From JBATTK01 sp049670505 (GTDB taxonomy: Bacteria; Bacteroidota; Bacteroidia; Flavobacteriales; Flavobacteriaceae), in the NCBI GenBank assembly GCA_049670505.1, contig JBATTK010000110.1, positions 1 to 64,000 on the forward strand: a stretch of DNA of 64,000 nucleotides, given 5' to 3'. The position numbers and the translations under genes were made by a program. Positions 33,300 through 42,112 of this stretch are shown here, piece after piece (the stretch's first letter is position 1; each line of letters starts with the position of its first letter). The notes beneath the pieces are model-generated. The model saw nothing but the letters and a program-made list of their open reading frames with translations. It did not search any database and was not told where the DNA came from.

Positions 33300-33721
33300 A
33301 AGTAAATCCTTATCTCAATTTTGACGGTACGGCCGAGGCGGCATTTGAACATTACAAATCTATATTTGGCGGAGAATTTATTGCCAAAATGAAAATGACC
33401 GAAGCCCCGGAGAGCGACAAACTCCCTGAAAGCGAAAGAGACAGAATGATGCATATATCACTGGCTATTGCTGAAGACACCATTTTAATGGCATCGGATA
33501 TTATGCCCTCGGCGGGTCATAAGTTACCGGAAGGAAGTAATTGTTATATCTCGTTGCATCCCACTTCCAGAGAAGAAGCGGACCGACTGTTTAACGGCCT
33601 ATCCGAAGGGGGTGAAGTAGAAATGCCCATGGAAGATCAGTTTTGGGGAGATTACTTCGGTAGTTTTATTGACCGTTTCGGAGTGAAATGGATGGTAAAT
33701 TATAATGAACAGTACATCTAA
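33296..33721 (+). CDS. PhnB-like VOC protein
   Basis: 141 residues: PYLNFDGTAEAAFEHYKSIF and SLAIAEDTILMASDIMP, then FWGDYFGSFIDRFGVKWMVN. This is the PhnB/3-demethylubiquinone-like VOC family. No enzymatic activity is established for most members. The start overlaps the AlkD-like stop (ATGA). Confidence 0.87.
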   Translation: MKVNPYLNFDGTAEAAFEHYKSIFGGEFIAKMKMTEAPESDKLPESERDRMMHISLAIAEDTILMASDIMPSAGHKLPEGSNCYISLHPTSREEADRLFNGLSEGGEVEMPMEDQFWGDYFGSFIDRFGVKWMVNYNEQYI

Positions 33722-33726
33722 TTCCG

Positions 33727-34137
33727 ATGAAAGCAATTACCGTACAAACAAAAATTAACGACACCCTTGAAAAAGTCTGGGACCGCTACACAAAACCCGG
33801 CCACATCATTCATTGGAATTTTGCCACACCGGAATGGCGTTGCCCTACGGCCAATAATGACGTACGTGTAGGTGGTGTGCTCAACACCCGTATGGAAGCC
33901 AAGGATGGCAGTATGGGCTTTGATTTCATTGCAACGTACACTCAGGTAAAACCAATGGTCCATCTAGAGTATTCCTTAGAGGATAACAGGAAAGTAAACG
34001 TGTTCTTTGCGCAGGATGGAAACATGGTCACGGTAACGGGTACTTTTGAGCCTGAAAAATCCAATCCAGAAGAGATGCAACAACAGGGCTGGCAATCGAT
34101 AATGGATAATTTTAAAAAATATGTGGAATCCACTTGA
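33727..34137 (+). CDS. SRPBCC (AHSA1-type) protein
   Basis: 136 residues. ITVQTKINDTLEKVWDRYTK, IIHWNFATPEWRCPTANND, GMQQ-like end QQQGWQSIMDNFKKYVES are typical of AHSA1/START-like small-molecule-binding proteins. Continues the accessory cluster after 5 bases. Confidence 0.85.
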   Translation: MKAITVQTKINDTLEKVWDRYTKPGHIIHWNFATPEWRCPTANNDVRVGGVLNTRMEAKDGSMGFDFIATYTQVKPMVHLEYSLEDNRKVNVFFAQDGNMVTVTGTFEPEKSNPEEMQQQGWQSIMDNFKKYVEST

Positions 34138-34194
34138 AACCACCATAAAATTACCAAAATCAATAGTAAACCCAATTGCGGTAATTCTCCACGT

Positions 34195-34533
34195 ATGCAA
34201 TTCGTACAGGACTTAAACACTGCCTATGCCAAGGGTAATGCCAACTTCATTCTGGTGCATGCCAGTAAAGATATCGTTCGGTATACGTACGGTGTCCAAA
34301 AGATTGAAGGTAAAGATGCTTTTTCGAAAGCGATACACAAAATGAAAAACTATGTGACCGATGAAATAACCGTTCATAGCATCATCGCCCATGGCCGAGA
34401 GGCCTCATCTAATGGCAAAATAAAAATGGGTGGCCGTACCTATGCCTTTTGTGATGTGTATCATTTTGTAAACAAGAGATGCAATGTGGTCAAAGAAATG
34501 CATACATATGTGGTAGCTATATCGTCCAAATAA
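34195..34533 (+). CDS. SnoaL-like protein
   Basis: 112 residues. The frame is closed by the upstream stop at 34135, so the ATG at 34195 is the first possible start. NTAYAKGNANFILVHASKDI, IEGKDAFSKAIHKM and HFVNKRCNVVKEMHTYVV suggest a shortened NTF2-like fold. No signal peptide. Confidence 0.68.
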   Translation: MQFVQDLNTAYAKGNANFILVHASKDIVRYTYGVQKIEGKDAFSKAIHKMKNYVTDEITVHSIIAHGREASSNGKIKMGGRTYAFCDVYHFVNKRCNVVKEMHTYVVAISSK

Positions 34534-34573
34534 TGATTAATTTAGGTCATTAACAAAATTAAATACTAGACCA

Positions 34574-34966
34574 ATGGAATCAAAAAAGCAAATTTCAAAA
34601 GGCCGTTTATGGGTTTCCTATATCTTACAGGCCATCATTGTAATTATGTTCCTCATGGGAGCCGTTATGAATATCCTGGGTACGGAACAGGCCGTAAACG
34701 GTGCCGTTACTATGGGCTATCCTGAGTCCTCTGTGATGTATTTGGGCTTGGTACTGCTCTTAAGCACCGTTTTATATGCCTATCCCAAGACATCGGGATT
34801 GGGGGCAATATTGCTTACAGGATGGCTGGGCGGTGCAGTGGCCACGCATGCCATACATCAAGACCCTATCTTCAATATTTTTTTCCCCATTCTGTTCGGT
34901 ACAGTGATGTGGTTGGCCATATGGTTGCGTCAAGACAAAGTAAGGCAATTTTTAAAATTGAAATAG
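34574..34966 (+). CDS. DoxX-like membrane protein
   Basis: 130 residues with four membrane helices (about 12-30, 53-70, 75-95, 102-122). The sequence GAVMNILGTEQAVNGAVTMG, VLYAYPKTSGLGAILLTGWLGG is the DoxX-like_family pattern. Last gene of the accessory cluster. The TGA..TCA-like sequence just upstream does not have the regulon spacing. Confidence 0.82.
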   Translation: MESKKQISKGRLWVSYILQAIIVIMFLMGAVMNILGTEQAVNGAVTMGYPESSVMYLGLVLLLSTVLYAYPKTSGLGAILLTGWLGGAVATHAIHQDPIFNIFFPILFGTVMWLAIWLRQDKVRQFLKLK

Positions 34967-35126
34967 AGAGTGCGATTATATTGATTCATTTTTAAGTTTT
35001 TAAGAAAATTAAACCAAAATGGACCCATTAGTATGTAAAATGGATGCTACAAATAAAATTCTCAACTTTGTAAAGTAAGCTAGGTCCTTCATTTTCAATT
35101 TAGGGTAATCCATTAGTATAGACTTA

Positions 35127-35702
35127 ATGGAAGATTTCTATCAACAATCTTTTTATTCTTATACCCTTGTACCGAGTCTCACCCTTCCAACAGGAATTGG
35201 ATTTGGCCCTAATTTTAAACATAGGGCAGGGACGAGTATTTTCAATGTGTTCGGTCCCCTGTGGTTTCAATCATTTGAAGACTCTGATTTCATTGATATG
35301 GGATTTGGTCATCAGGATAAACTTAGGGAACTAAGTACACATGAATTTGGGCACTCATTTGTTAATCCATTGCTGGATGAGTTCCCCAAAGAATTGTTCG
35401 ATCAGACTGAAAAATTGTTTGACCCTATTAAATCGCAAATGATGGATCAAGGCTATCCCGATTGGGGGTATTGCCTTGATGAACACTTTGTAAGAGCTGG
35501 CGAAGTAATTATTGCCAGGAATATGGGGGGCATTGGTGGGACAATCGAACTTGAAAAAGAGTATGTTGAAAAAAGGAGTTTCATTTATCTATCCATGATT
35601 ATTGATGGATTGGCTTATTATAATGCAAAAAAACAAATATCGTACAAAGAAGCTGTACACCGGGTCATGAAGAAATTAGGTGCTATAGCTCATAAAAAAT
35701 AG
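35127..35702 (+). CDS. DUF4932-like metallopeptidase, N-terminally shortened
   Basis: 191 residues. LSTHEFGHSFVNPLLDE is a HEFGH zinc-peptidase motif near residue 75, followed by a Glu-rich helix (LDEHFVRAGEVIIARN). DUF4932 proteins are usually several hundred residues with a signal peptide; here neither the N-terminal part nor a signal is present and a stop precedes the frame at about 35106. Either a truncated pseudogene or a short cytosolic version. Confidence 0.6.
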   Translation: MEDFYQQSFYSYTLVPSLTLPTGIGFGPNFKHRAGTSIFNVFGPLWFQSFEDSDFIDMGFGHQDKLRELSTHEFGHSFVNPLLDEFPKELFDQTEKLFDPIKSQMMDQGYPDWGYCLDEHFVRAGEVIIARNMGGIGGTIELEKEYVEKRSFIYLSMIIDGLAYYNAKKQISYKEAVHRVMKKLGAIAHKK

Positions 35703-35924
35703 GATTTTCTAAAGTCTGAAAGCCCTCTTATTTTAACAGTCCAATAATGAACGGTTATGCTATTAATAGCATCATGTGGCACAACTTAGCTTATTGCCGA
35801 GACCGGAAATAGATAATGCCCCGAAATGGGTGTAGAGCGATCCAAGAAGCATTTGTAATTGGCGGACAGTGTCCGGAATAATGTATAAAAGATTTATAAA
35901 GTTCAGATAGTTTTGTAAATCAAA

Positions 35925-35950
35925 TAACTGTTGTATATTTACAACAGTTA
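35925..35950. promoter_or_regulatory. MarR operator, perfect 11-bp palindrome
   Basis: TAACTGTTGTA (35925-35935) and TACAACAGTTA (35940-35950), perfect complementary arms with TATT spacer. The right arm ends on the ATG of the MarR gene, so repressor binding would block its own expression. Confidence 0.82.
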
Positions 35951-36402
35951 TGAAAGACAACAATAGAATCAGCTACGACAAAAGCACTTCCATAGGGATG
36001 TTGACAGGTTCTATTTTTAATCTGCTGAAAGGGGAACTGCAACAACAGTTCAATAAAAGAAAACTGCCTTTAAGGGTAGAACTGTTTCCGATAATCAACA
36101 GACTTTTTCTTCAGGATGCCGTATCACAACAGACTATTGCGGAATGGTTCGGTTATGACAGGCCAAAAACATCCAGGGTATTGGACGAACTGGAAAATGC
36201 CGGATTTGTCCAACGTATGGAGGATCCGGGGAGCAGAAGGACAAAGCTTATTTGTTTGTCCTCTTTTACCAAAGAAAACAAACCCTTGATCATAGATGCA
36301 TTGGAAGAGGCTTTTGAAATCGCCTATAAAGGCTTTACCCAAAAAGAAATCACTGAGTTGATAAAAAACCTCCAACGGGTTAAACGCAACTTGGAAGGAT
36401 AA
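35950..36402 (+). CDS. MarR-family transcriptional regulator
   Basis: 150 residues. Winged helix: AVSQQTIAEWFGYDRPKTSRVLDELENAGFVQRM with a basic wing GSRRTKLICLSS, plus long N- and C-terminal helices for dimerisation. It is preceded by a perfect palindrome that overlaps its start codon, and a similar degenerate site lies before the downstream SDR, so autoregulation and control of the SDR/NTF2 pair are inferred. Confidence 0.88.
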   Translation: MKDNNRISYDKSTSIGMLTGSIFNLLKGELQQQFNKRKLPLRVELFPIINRLFLQDAVSQQTIAEWFGYDRPKTSRVLDELENAGFVQRMEDPGSRRTKLICLSSFTKENKPLIIDALEEAFEIAYKGFTQKEITELIKNLQRVKRNLEG

Positions 36403-36414
36403 AAAATTTACATA

Positions 36415-36437
36415 AAATGTTGTATAATGTAACAGTT
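36415..36437. promoter_or_regulatory. Second MarR-type operator, degenerate
   Basis: TGTTGTATAATGTAACAGTT (36418-36437) is an imperfect match to the operator at 35925-35950 (right half shortened by two bases). It lies 85 bases upstream of the SDR start. Confidence 0.6.
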
Positions 36438-36521
36438 GTTGATTGAAACAAAGTAATGCTGATGAGCTTTTAGAAAGCGAAACTCCCTACAGAGTCCATT
36501 ACAAATTCTAAAAAGGATATT

Positions 36522-37247
36522 ATGAAAAAAAGAACATTTTTAATTACAGGAGCTACAAAGGGAATAGGAAAGGCAACAGCCTTAACATTGGCGAATGAGA
36601 ATTCTCAAATTGCAGTGACCTATGCAAACAATAAAAGTAAGGCAGAAGAAACTGTTTTAGAACTTAAAGCCAAGGGTGCAAAAGCGATTGCCTTACCACT
36701 CGATCTGCACGATCCAAATAGTGTAAACCTTATATTTTCAACAATTGAAGAACAGTTTGGGAAAGTTGATGTACTTATAAGTAATGCGTTTGGCAAGTCC
36801 ATATTCAAACCACTTTATCTTGTTGAGGATAAGGAGTATGAAGAAACCTTTTCCGCAGTAAAGGGAACATTTCTTCTTCTGCAAAATGCTGCCGAGCACA
36901 TTGCCGACCATGGAACTATCCTGGTAACCTCAAGTGGGGCCACTGTAATGCCGGTGCCTGCAGGAGGATTATATGCAGGGGCGAAATCCGCAATAGAACA
37001 ATTTGCCCTCAGCCTTTCAAAAGAACTCGGGGAACGTAACATAAATGTTAACGTAATTCTTCCCGGTGTTACCGATACTGAAAGTCTCGTTGCCCCTGAG
37101 GAAATGATCGATCAATTAATCGCACAAACTCCTCTAGGAAGACTCGGTAAGCCTAGTGATGTGGCAAATGCCATAGCACATTTAGCAAGCCCTGAAAACA
37201 AATGGGTCAATATGCAAAAAATAGGTGTAAACGGAGGAATACTTTAA
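36522..37247 (+). CDS. Short-chain dehydrogenase/reductase, FabG/FabL-like
   Basis: 241 residues. TGATKGIG cofactor motif, YANNKSKAEETV (basic/polar pattern, NADP-leaning), LISNAFGKS in place of NNAG, catalytic SSGATVM and YAGAKSAIEQFAL. The wide catalytic spacing and ISNA resemble the enoyl-ACP reductase-type SDRs as well as ketoacyl reductases. Expressed with the NTF2-like gene 31 bases downstream, probably under MarR control. Confidence 0.87.
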   Translation: MKKRTFLITGATKGIGKATALTLANENSQIAVTYANNKSKAEETVLELKAKGAKAIALPLDLHDPNSVNLIFSTIEEQFGKVDVLISNAFGKSIFKPLYLVEDKEYEETFSAVKGTFLLLQNAAEHIADHGTILVTSSGATVMPVPAGGLYAGAKSAIEQFALSLSKELGERNINVNVILPGVTDTESLVAPEEMIDQLIAQTPLGRLGKPSDVANAIAHLASPENKWVNMQKIGVNGGIL

Positions 37248-37278
37248 TAGCAAATTGTAAAGTTTAAAATTAAAACAA

Positions 37279-37761
37279 ATGAAAACACGCATAGAAATAG
37301 ACAATTTTAGACCGCAAGCCGTAAACGAAGACGCCCTTAAGATTGGGATAGAACTATTTAAAAGACTTAACGAGGGAGCACAAACTGGTAAATGGGACCC
37401 ATTTTTGGAACTGTTGCACGAAGACCTGACTTGGTTTGCTCCAGTAGACGGATTTCAAGGACTGCATAAGGACAAAGCTTCCATGGCAAAACTATTTACA
37501 CATCATGCAGCGGTAACAAGAACTACTTGGGAATTAAGAAATATAATTGCCAATGGGAACGAAATAGGATTTGAATCTTGGACACACGGTACGATAGAAG
37601 GAAAATCTTATGGAAATCAATTGATGATGTTATTTGTTATCGAAAATGGAAAAGCAAGTCATATCAGGGAATATGCAGGGTATGTGAATGGTGTTGGAGA
37701 TTTTGTCGGTATTGGAACGGCGAACGACGGACAAGAAGCCTATTCATATAAAAAGGGGTAA
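37279..37761 (+). CDS. SnoaL/NTF2-like protein
   Basis: 160 residues. IGIELFKRLNEGAQTGKWDPFLELLHEDLTWF is cut here by a second helix, and LMMLFVIENGKASHIREYAGYVNG is the family C-terminal strand. Probably binds the substrate or product of the neighbouring SDR. Followed by a hairpin at 37787-37821. Confidence 0.82.
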   Translation: MKTRIEIDNFRPQAVNEDALKIGIELFKRLNEGAQTGKWDPFLELLHEDLTWFAPVDGFQGLHKDKASMAKLFTHHAAVTRTTWELRNIIANGNEIGFESWTHGTIEGKSYGNQLMMLFVIENGKASHIREYAGYVNGVGDFVGIGTANDGQEAYSYKKG

Positions 37762-37786
37762 GCAAGCTTCTAGAAAGGATGTTTGA

Positions 37787-37828
37787 GTAGTGGTGGTTTG
37801 CATGTAAGTTCAGACCACTACTACCTTT
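37787..37828 (+). terminator. Hairpin terminator after the SDR/NTF2 unit
   Basis: GTAGTGGT (37787-37794) pairs with ACCACTAC (37814-37821), followed by TACCTTTATAT. The T-run is weak. Confidence 0.6.
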
Positions 37829-38087
37829 ATATAAATAGCCTAATCTTAATTTTGGAATTGTTTCCCAAAACGAACATTTTATGTGATAGGTTTCTTGGAC
37901 TTCATTTTACCAAGAAAGAAATATCACTATGTAAATTTAATCCTAGGTTCCATTAAACTTTTTTTGTTCAACGTTCAAATGCTAAAAACAAAGATTACCT
38001 TATATAGTGAGGCTTTATAAAGGAATGGTTTTTCTAGGACATGGCATAAAACGTCCAATGCTCTTCATCCTATGATTTTCCTATTCC
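37829..38087. other. Gene-free stretch
   Basis: About 260 bases with no ORF above noise and no palindrome of the regulon type. Nothing recognised. Confidence 0.4.
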
Positions 38088-38366
38088 CTATTTCGGTTCA
38101 ACCATTACAAAATGAACGCTTTCCTCTTTTTCATCAGTAAGGGAAAGGTGAAATATCCTTTGCAAAACCACCAATCGGATGGGGCAGGAGGTATCCTTCA
38201 AATCCGAAACAAAAAATTGATCTCCCACGTTCAACAAAATTTTGTGTCTTGCATATTGGGTTTCCAAAATATGGGTAACAACGATTTGAACCCCTTCTTT
38301 TATTACAAAAGAATCGGTTCCTAAATTTTCCACTGATGGAAATACCAAGTCGACCGTTATTTTCAT
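38088..38366 (-). CDS. Small hypothetical protein
   Basis: 92 residues from the Met at 38366 (Met at 38381 is an alternative). Alternating hydrophobic/polar strands (ITVDLVFPSVENLGTD, IQVVVTHIL-like, RLVVLQRIFHLSLTDEKEESVHFVMVEP) suggest a small beta-rich domain. Coding-like composition on the minus strand; family not recognised. It follows the pyruvate kinase gene on the same strand, 105 bases after its stop, so it could be its last cistron. Confidence 0.5.
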   Translation of the reverse strand: MKITVDLVFPSVENLGTDSFVIKEGVQIVVTHILETQYARHKILLNVGDQFFVSDLKDTSCPIRLVVLQRIFHLSLTDEKEESVHFVMVEPK

Positions 38367-38471
38367 TTCATTGGATAGCACCTAACTTAAAGAGTCGGAA
38401 ATATCCAAAATGTTACATATGTTGTACTATAAGTGGAACCCTTAAAAATTAAAATAACGGCCAATCCATAG

Positions 38472-40304
38472 TTATAACTTTTCCATTTTTGGAAGCATCA
38501 ATTCCTTTTTTTCGTGGAATTGTTCCATGCGTGACAGAATTTTATTGAGCAATTGCAACACATCTATGATATAAGGGCCCTTGTTCAGCATTACACATTC
38601 CGATTGTAAGGAGCTTATGGTATCCGTAATTTCGGACCTGGAGGGCAAACCGTTTTTAGCAAGATTTTCCAATACTTGCGTAGCCCAAACTACCGGGATA
38701 TGAGCTGCACCACATAAGGATAATATACCTTCCTGAGCCTTTCCTATGGTATCCCATCCGGTTTCTACCGCAAGATCTCCCCTTGCGATCATAACCCCTA
38801 TATACTTCACCTTCATAGCAGCCAGAAGTATCTCTTCCAAATTATCAAAAGCAAATCTGGTCTCTATTTTTAAAATAATACTCAATCTATTGACGGCATC
38901 CCATTTTTCCAATTCCGTTAATAGTTCTTCCACATCATTTTTCGATTTCACAAAAGAAAAATTGACGATATCCGCATATTTTGTCACAAATTCCAAATCT
39001 GTTTTGTCCTTATCGGTCAGGCCACTGATTCCCAAAAGGGTCATGGGAAAATTTATGCCTTTTTCCGCCTTGAGTTTGGAGCCTTTTACTGCGGCCCTGG
39101 TAATCCGAACTTCAAAATCATCTGAACGTATCCATTCAATACGACCCTCGATCTTACCATCGTCGAATAAAATGGGATCGCCCTCTTGTATATGGTCAAA
39201 AACAGTGGGAACCTGACATGATATATGCGCCCCTTTAACAAGGTTCCCATCTTCATTGAACACGGCAGGATTTCCCATAATATTTGCCTTGGTAACGGTA
39301 AGCATATCGTTTGTTCGCAGTAAAAGGAATCGTTCAATGGGAGGAAGTTCCCGGACCGCAACACTTTCCATTTTCCCATTTTCATTCTGTACAAGGGTCC
39401 CGGTGCTGATATAAACGGTTTTATAACAGTGTACATGCACTTCATCATCCGAGATATGGACCACATTTAACTTTCTTCGCTTGTTTCTTGTATCCCTTAC
39501 CGTCAATTTATCTCCCAAGGTCAATTTTTGGAGCCATTCCGGGGGCAAGGGCAGCGTATTCGATGCGGAATCCTTCTTAATCTCAGGTACCAGTACCAGT
39601 AAAGCGGGACTAACAACGTTTCCCATTTCATCGCGTTCCGGTTTAAATTTCCTCACTTTTGGCCCAGGTGTAATAGTTCCTGTCCTAATTTTGGGGCCGG
39701 CAAGGTCCATGGCGATCGTAACGTCCTTTTTCAATTCCTTGGAAGCCTGCTTTACATGAAGAATAATTTTTTCCCAAACTTCGGGACCGTCATGGGCACA
39801 GTTGATCCTGGCACAGTCCATTCCGTTTTGGACCATATTAAGAACTATCTGATAATCATAGGCCGCCTCGGTAGGTTGGGTTACCATAATCCGCACCCTT
39901 CTCCCTTTACGACGACCAAAAAGTTCTTTGGTATGATTTGCCAATAATTTTTTTTTGTTTTTTATGGATAACCCTGACGTTATCTGTTTTATAGGCTGAT
40001 GATCCAATAAGCGATACAGGTTATACCTTATTCTTATCAAACTAAACATAATATGACCCTCTGCATTGGCAAGACGGGTAAACCCAAGGTTCTGTAACTT
40101 CTTTTGAATGCTTCTTAGATCGAACTGTCTTAAGGTGGTATAATGGATTAAATTTCGTGCACTCTCCCGATATATGGGGTGTATGTCATTTAAAAGCTCT
40201 TCGGCTTCTTGTTCTTTTACATGTATGACCTTGATAATGGCTTCGATTTTAGCAATCAATCCCTTTATTTTCCCTTCTTTTACCGCTACCTTTTGTATGT
40301 CCAT
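38472..40304 (-). CDS. Divergent pyruvate kinase with N-terminal extension
   Basis: 610 residues. About 130 residues of unfamiliar helical extension precede a pyruvate kinase barrel: CARINCAHD (replacing NFSHG), MDLAGPKIRTG, the B-domain insertion, GISGLTDKDKTDLEF, FSFVKSKNDVEELL, MIARGDLAVETGW, WATQVLENLAKNGLPSRSE. The usual C-terminal allosteric domain is missing; the protein ends shortly after the barrel. Probably an unregulated or differently regulated isozyme converting PEP to pyruvate. No regulon palindrome found upstream. Confidence 0.85.
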   Translation of the reverse strand: MDIQKVAVKEGKIKGLIAKIEAIIKVIHVKEQEAEELLNDIHPIYRESARNLIHYTTLRQFDLRSIQKKLQNLGFTRLANAEGHIMFSLIRIRYNLYRLLDHQPIKQITSGLSIKNKKKLLANHTKELFGRRKGRRVRIMVTQPTEAAYDYQIVLNMVQNGMDCARINCAHDGPEVWEKIILHVKQASKELKKDVTIAMDLAGPKIRTGTITPGPKVRKFKPERDEMGNVVSPALLVLVPEIKKDSASNTLPLPPEWLQKLTLGDKLTVRDTRNKRRKLNVVHISDDEVHVHCYKTVYISTGTLVQNENGKMESVAVRELPPIERFLLLRTNDMLTVTKANIMGNPAVFNEDGNLVKGAHISCQVPTVFDHIQEGDPILFDDGKIEGRIEWIRSDDFEVRITRAAVKGSKLKAEKGINFPMTLLGISGLTDKDKTDLEFVTKYADIVNFSFVKSKNDVEELLTELEKWDAVNRLSIILKIETRFAFDNLEEILLAAMKVKYIGVMIARGDLAVETGWDTIGKAQEGILSLCGAAHIPVVWATQVLENLAKNGLPSRSEITDTISSLQSECVMLNKGPYIIDVLQLLNKILSRMEQFHEKKELMLPKMEKL

Positions 40305-40392
40305 GGTACAATATTAAATCCTCGGTTTGGGAACGTTGAAAACCTTAACAACATTCCAAAACCGTAATATCCATGTAAAATCCATTCGGTGT

Positions 40393-40500
40393 ACTTACAC
40401 CTATGGCTACACATAAATTTTTAAAAATACTAATAAGTATGGTAATTCCGTGATTTCAAGAATTATTTAACCGTAGCGTAATACCCATAGGTGTAAAAGT
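40393..40500. repeat. Inverted repeat between pyruvate kinase and NTF2-like genes
   Basis: ACTTACACCTATGG (40393-40406) and CCATAGGTGTAAAAGT (40485-40500) are inverted copies about 78 bases apart, sitting in the divergent promoter region. Could be paired operators or a long-looped stem. Confidence 0.55.
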
Positions 40501-40553
40501 ATGCTTTGCATTCATTTTTATCGTATTTTTAATAGAACCCAAAAAATAAAATC

Positions 40554-41006
40554 ATGAAAAATATTTTCTTAACCCTTATCATACTGATCGGCTTTAGTTC
40601 ACATGCCCAAAATGTAGACCAAGTTTCCGTGGAACGCGTTATAAAAACCTTTTATGACGGATTCAATGCCAAGGATTCCATAAAAATGCAAAAAATGCTT
40701 TCCAAGGATTTCCTGTATCAAGATGTGGATGAGGTTTATGGAAAAAAGGTAGTGAAGACAGAAGATATAAGTACCGTGATAAAAACAATTGCAAGTATTC
40801 CAAATACGACGCAGTTTAGACAGGAATTGGGAGCTTTAAAAGTAAATGTGGACGGACAAATTGCCAACGTATGGGTAGATTATAAATTTTACCTCTATGA
40901 TGCCTATTACCATTGTGGGGTAAGTTCTTTTCAGTTGGTCAAAGAGGATGGGGGATGGAAAATTATTTCATTGTTGGATCACCATTCCAAAGAGGCCTGC
41001 AAATAG
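40554..41006 (+). CDS. Secreted NTF2-like protein
   Basis: 150 residues with signal peptide (IFLTLIILIGFSSHA, cleavage near residue 19). Mature part: VSVERVIKTFYDGFNAKDSIKM and the strand pattern ending VSSFQLVKEDGGWKIISLLDH, typical of NTF2/lumazine-binding-like secreted proteins of Bacteroidetes. Function unknown. Confidence 0.82.
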   Translation: MKNIFLTLIILIGFSSHAQNVDQVSVERVIKTFYDGFNAKDSIKMQKMLSKDFLYQDVDEVYGKKVVKTEDISTVIKTIASIPNTTQFRQELGALKVNVDGQIANVWVDYKFYLYDAYYHCGVSSFQLVKEDGGWKIISLLDHHSKEACK

Positions 41007-41179
41007 TGCCGAAGGTTGAGCCATTATACTTTACTTTGGTTTATTCTTGAAGTAATTTTGGTGAATAGAAATGAAAAAATAGGTTTTATACCACTGTTAT
41101 CCTATCCGCATGTCCCAACTTGATTTTTTATCATACATTTAGGAGGACTTTAAAAAAATCAACCAAAAAAAATAGTAAG

Positions 41180-41821
41180 ATGTTTATAAAGAAAACTACC
41201 AGTACATTTGTTTTTGGAATAGCGGTTGCTTTTGCAATCACATCATGCGGCTCTGCAGGCAAGACAGTTAAAAATTATACAGCTATGGCCGATTTATCGG
41301 GACTCGTTGAAGATAAAAGCCAAGCACCCACACTGCTATATATCCGATCCGGAGCACCCACTTTAAGTGCTTATGATTCGTTTATTATTGATCCCGTTAT
41401 TCTGGATTCTCGCGACCCCAGTATCAAAAAATTGAAAGCGGATGATTTAACCCGCATCCAGACCCATTTTACGGAGAGTTTGACTAAAGAATTGGAGAAT
41501 AAGGGTTATACAATTACCGATACGCCCGCTGAAAAAACTATGAGAATGTCTTTTATTCTTTCAGGTATAAAAGTACCCAATGCCACGGCAAACGTTACAA
41601 GCGTTTTAATACCAGTAGCATTAAGTGTAGGCGGTGTTACGGTAGAGGGAACGTTTAGGGAGTCGGTCTCTAATCGTATAGACGCTGTTGTAGTAAGCAG
41701 ATCACAAGGCAGCCGTGTGGCAAATGCCTCTCCATGGTCTACATGGGCGGACGTTGAATCCGCACTCGATAAATGGGCCGAAGGCATTGCGCAGGCCGTT
41801 GATAAAGCACATGGCAAATAG
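41180..41821 (+). CDS. DUF3313-type lipoprotein
   Basis: 213 residues from the ATG at 41180; the frame is open from 41120, but only the 41180 start places the signal peptide at the N-terminus. Lipobox ITSC near residue 22. The body (SGLVEDKSQAPTLLYIRSGA, YDSFIIDPVIL, LTKELENKGYTITDTPAEKT) matches DUF3313, periplasmic lipoproteins of unknown role. Confidence 0.8.
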   Translation: MFIKKTTSTFVFGIAVAFAITSCGSAGKTVKNYTAMADLSGLVEDKSQAPTLLYIRSGAPTLSAYDSFIIDPVILDSRDPSIKKLKADDLTRIQTHFTESLTKELENKGYTITDTPAEKTMRMSFILSGIKVPNATANVTSVLIPVALSVGGVTVEGTFRESVSNRIDAVVVSRSQGSRVANASPWSTWADVESALDKWAEGIAQAVDKAHGK

Positions 41822-42112
41822 GACTTCGTTTTTTCCTTTAACAGTTGGTTTTATAGGGCTTTTGGAAATCCAAATTTAGGATATCCCTAGTAAAGAATTT
41901 CAATAGTGCTAAAGGACCGTATGATTTTGGCACCATTATGTAGTATATATCGATTAGGGCAAATAGTTGAACCTTTATTCGTAGCTTTTTAGGATAATAA
42001 GATATAAAAATTGTAGGCTTACAAACAGAACACTAACCTATACATGAACCGTTTATACATGCAATTAGTATAAGTTTATCCACTAAATTGCAATAACAAA
42101 CACGATTTTCCC
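41822..42112. other. Gene-free stretch before the cyclase
   Basis: About 290 bases, AT-rich. No ORF, no regulon palindrome and no convincing hairpin; it must contain the promoter of the cyclase gene but I cannot locate it. Confidence 0.4.

Noticed and set aside
34534..34573. TGATTAATTTAGGTCA before the DoxX-like gene, resembling a regulon palindrome
   Set aside because: The half-sites are ten rather than six bases apart, and no TANNTTTG box occurs at the standard 35-base distance.
35703..35924. Possible small gene or attachment site between the DUF4932-like and MarR genes
   Set aside because: No ORF with coding character and no direct repeat found; only the MarR operator at its right end is supported.
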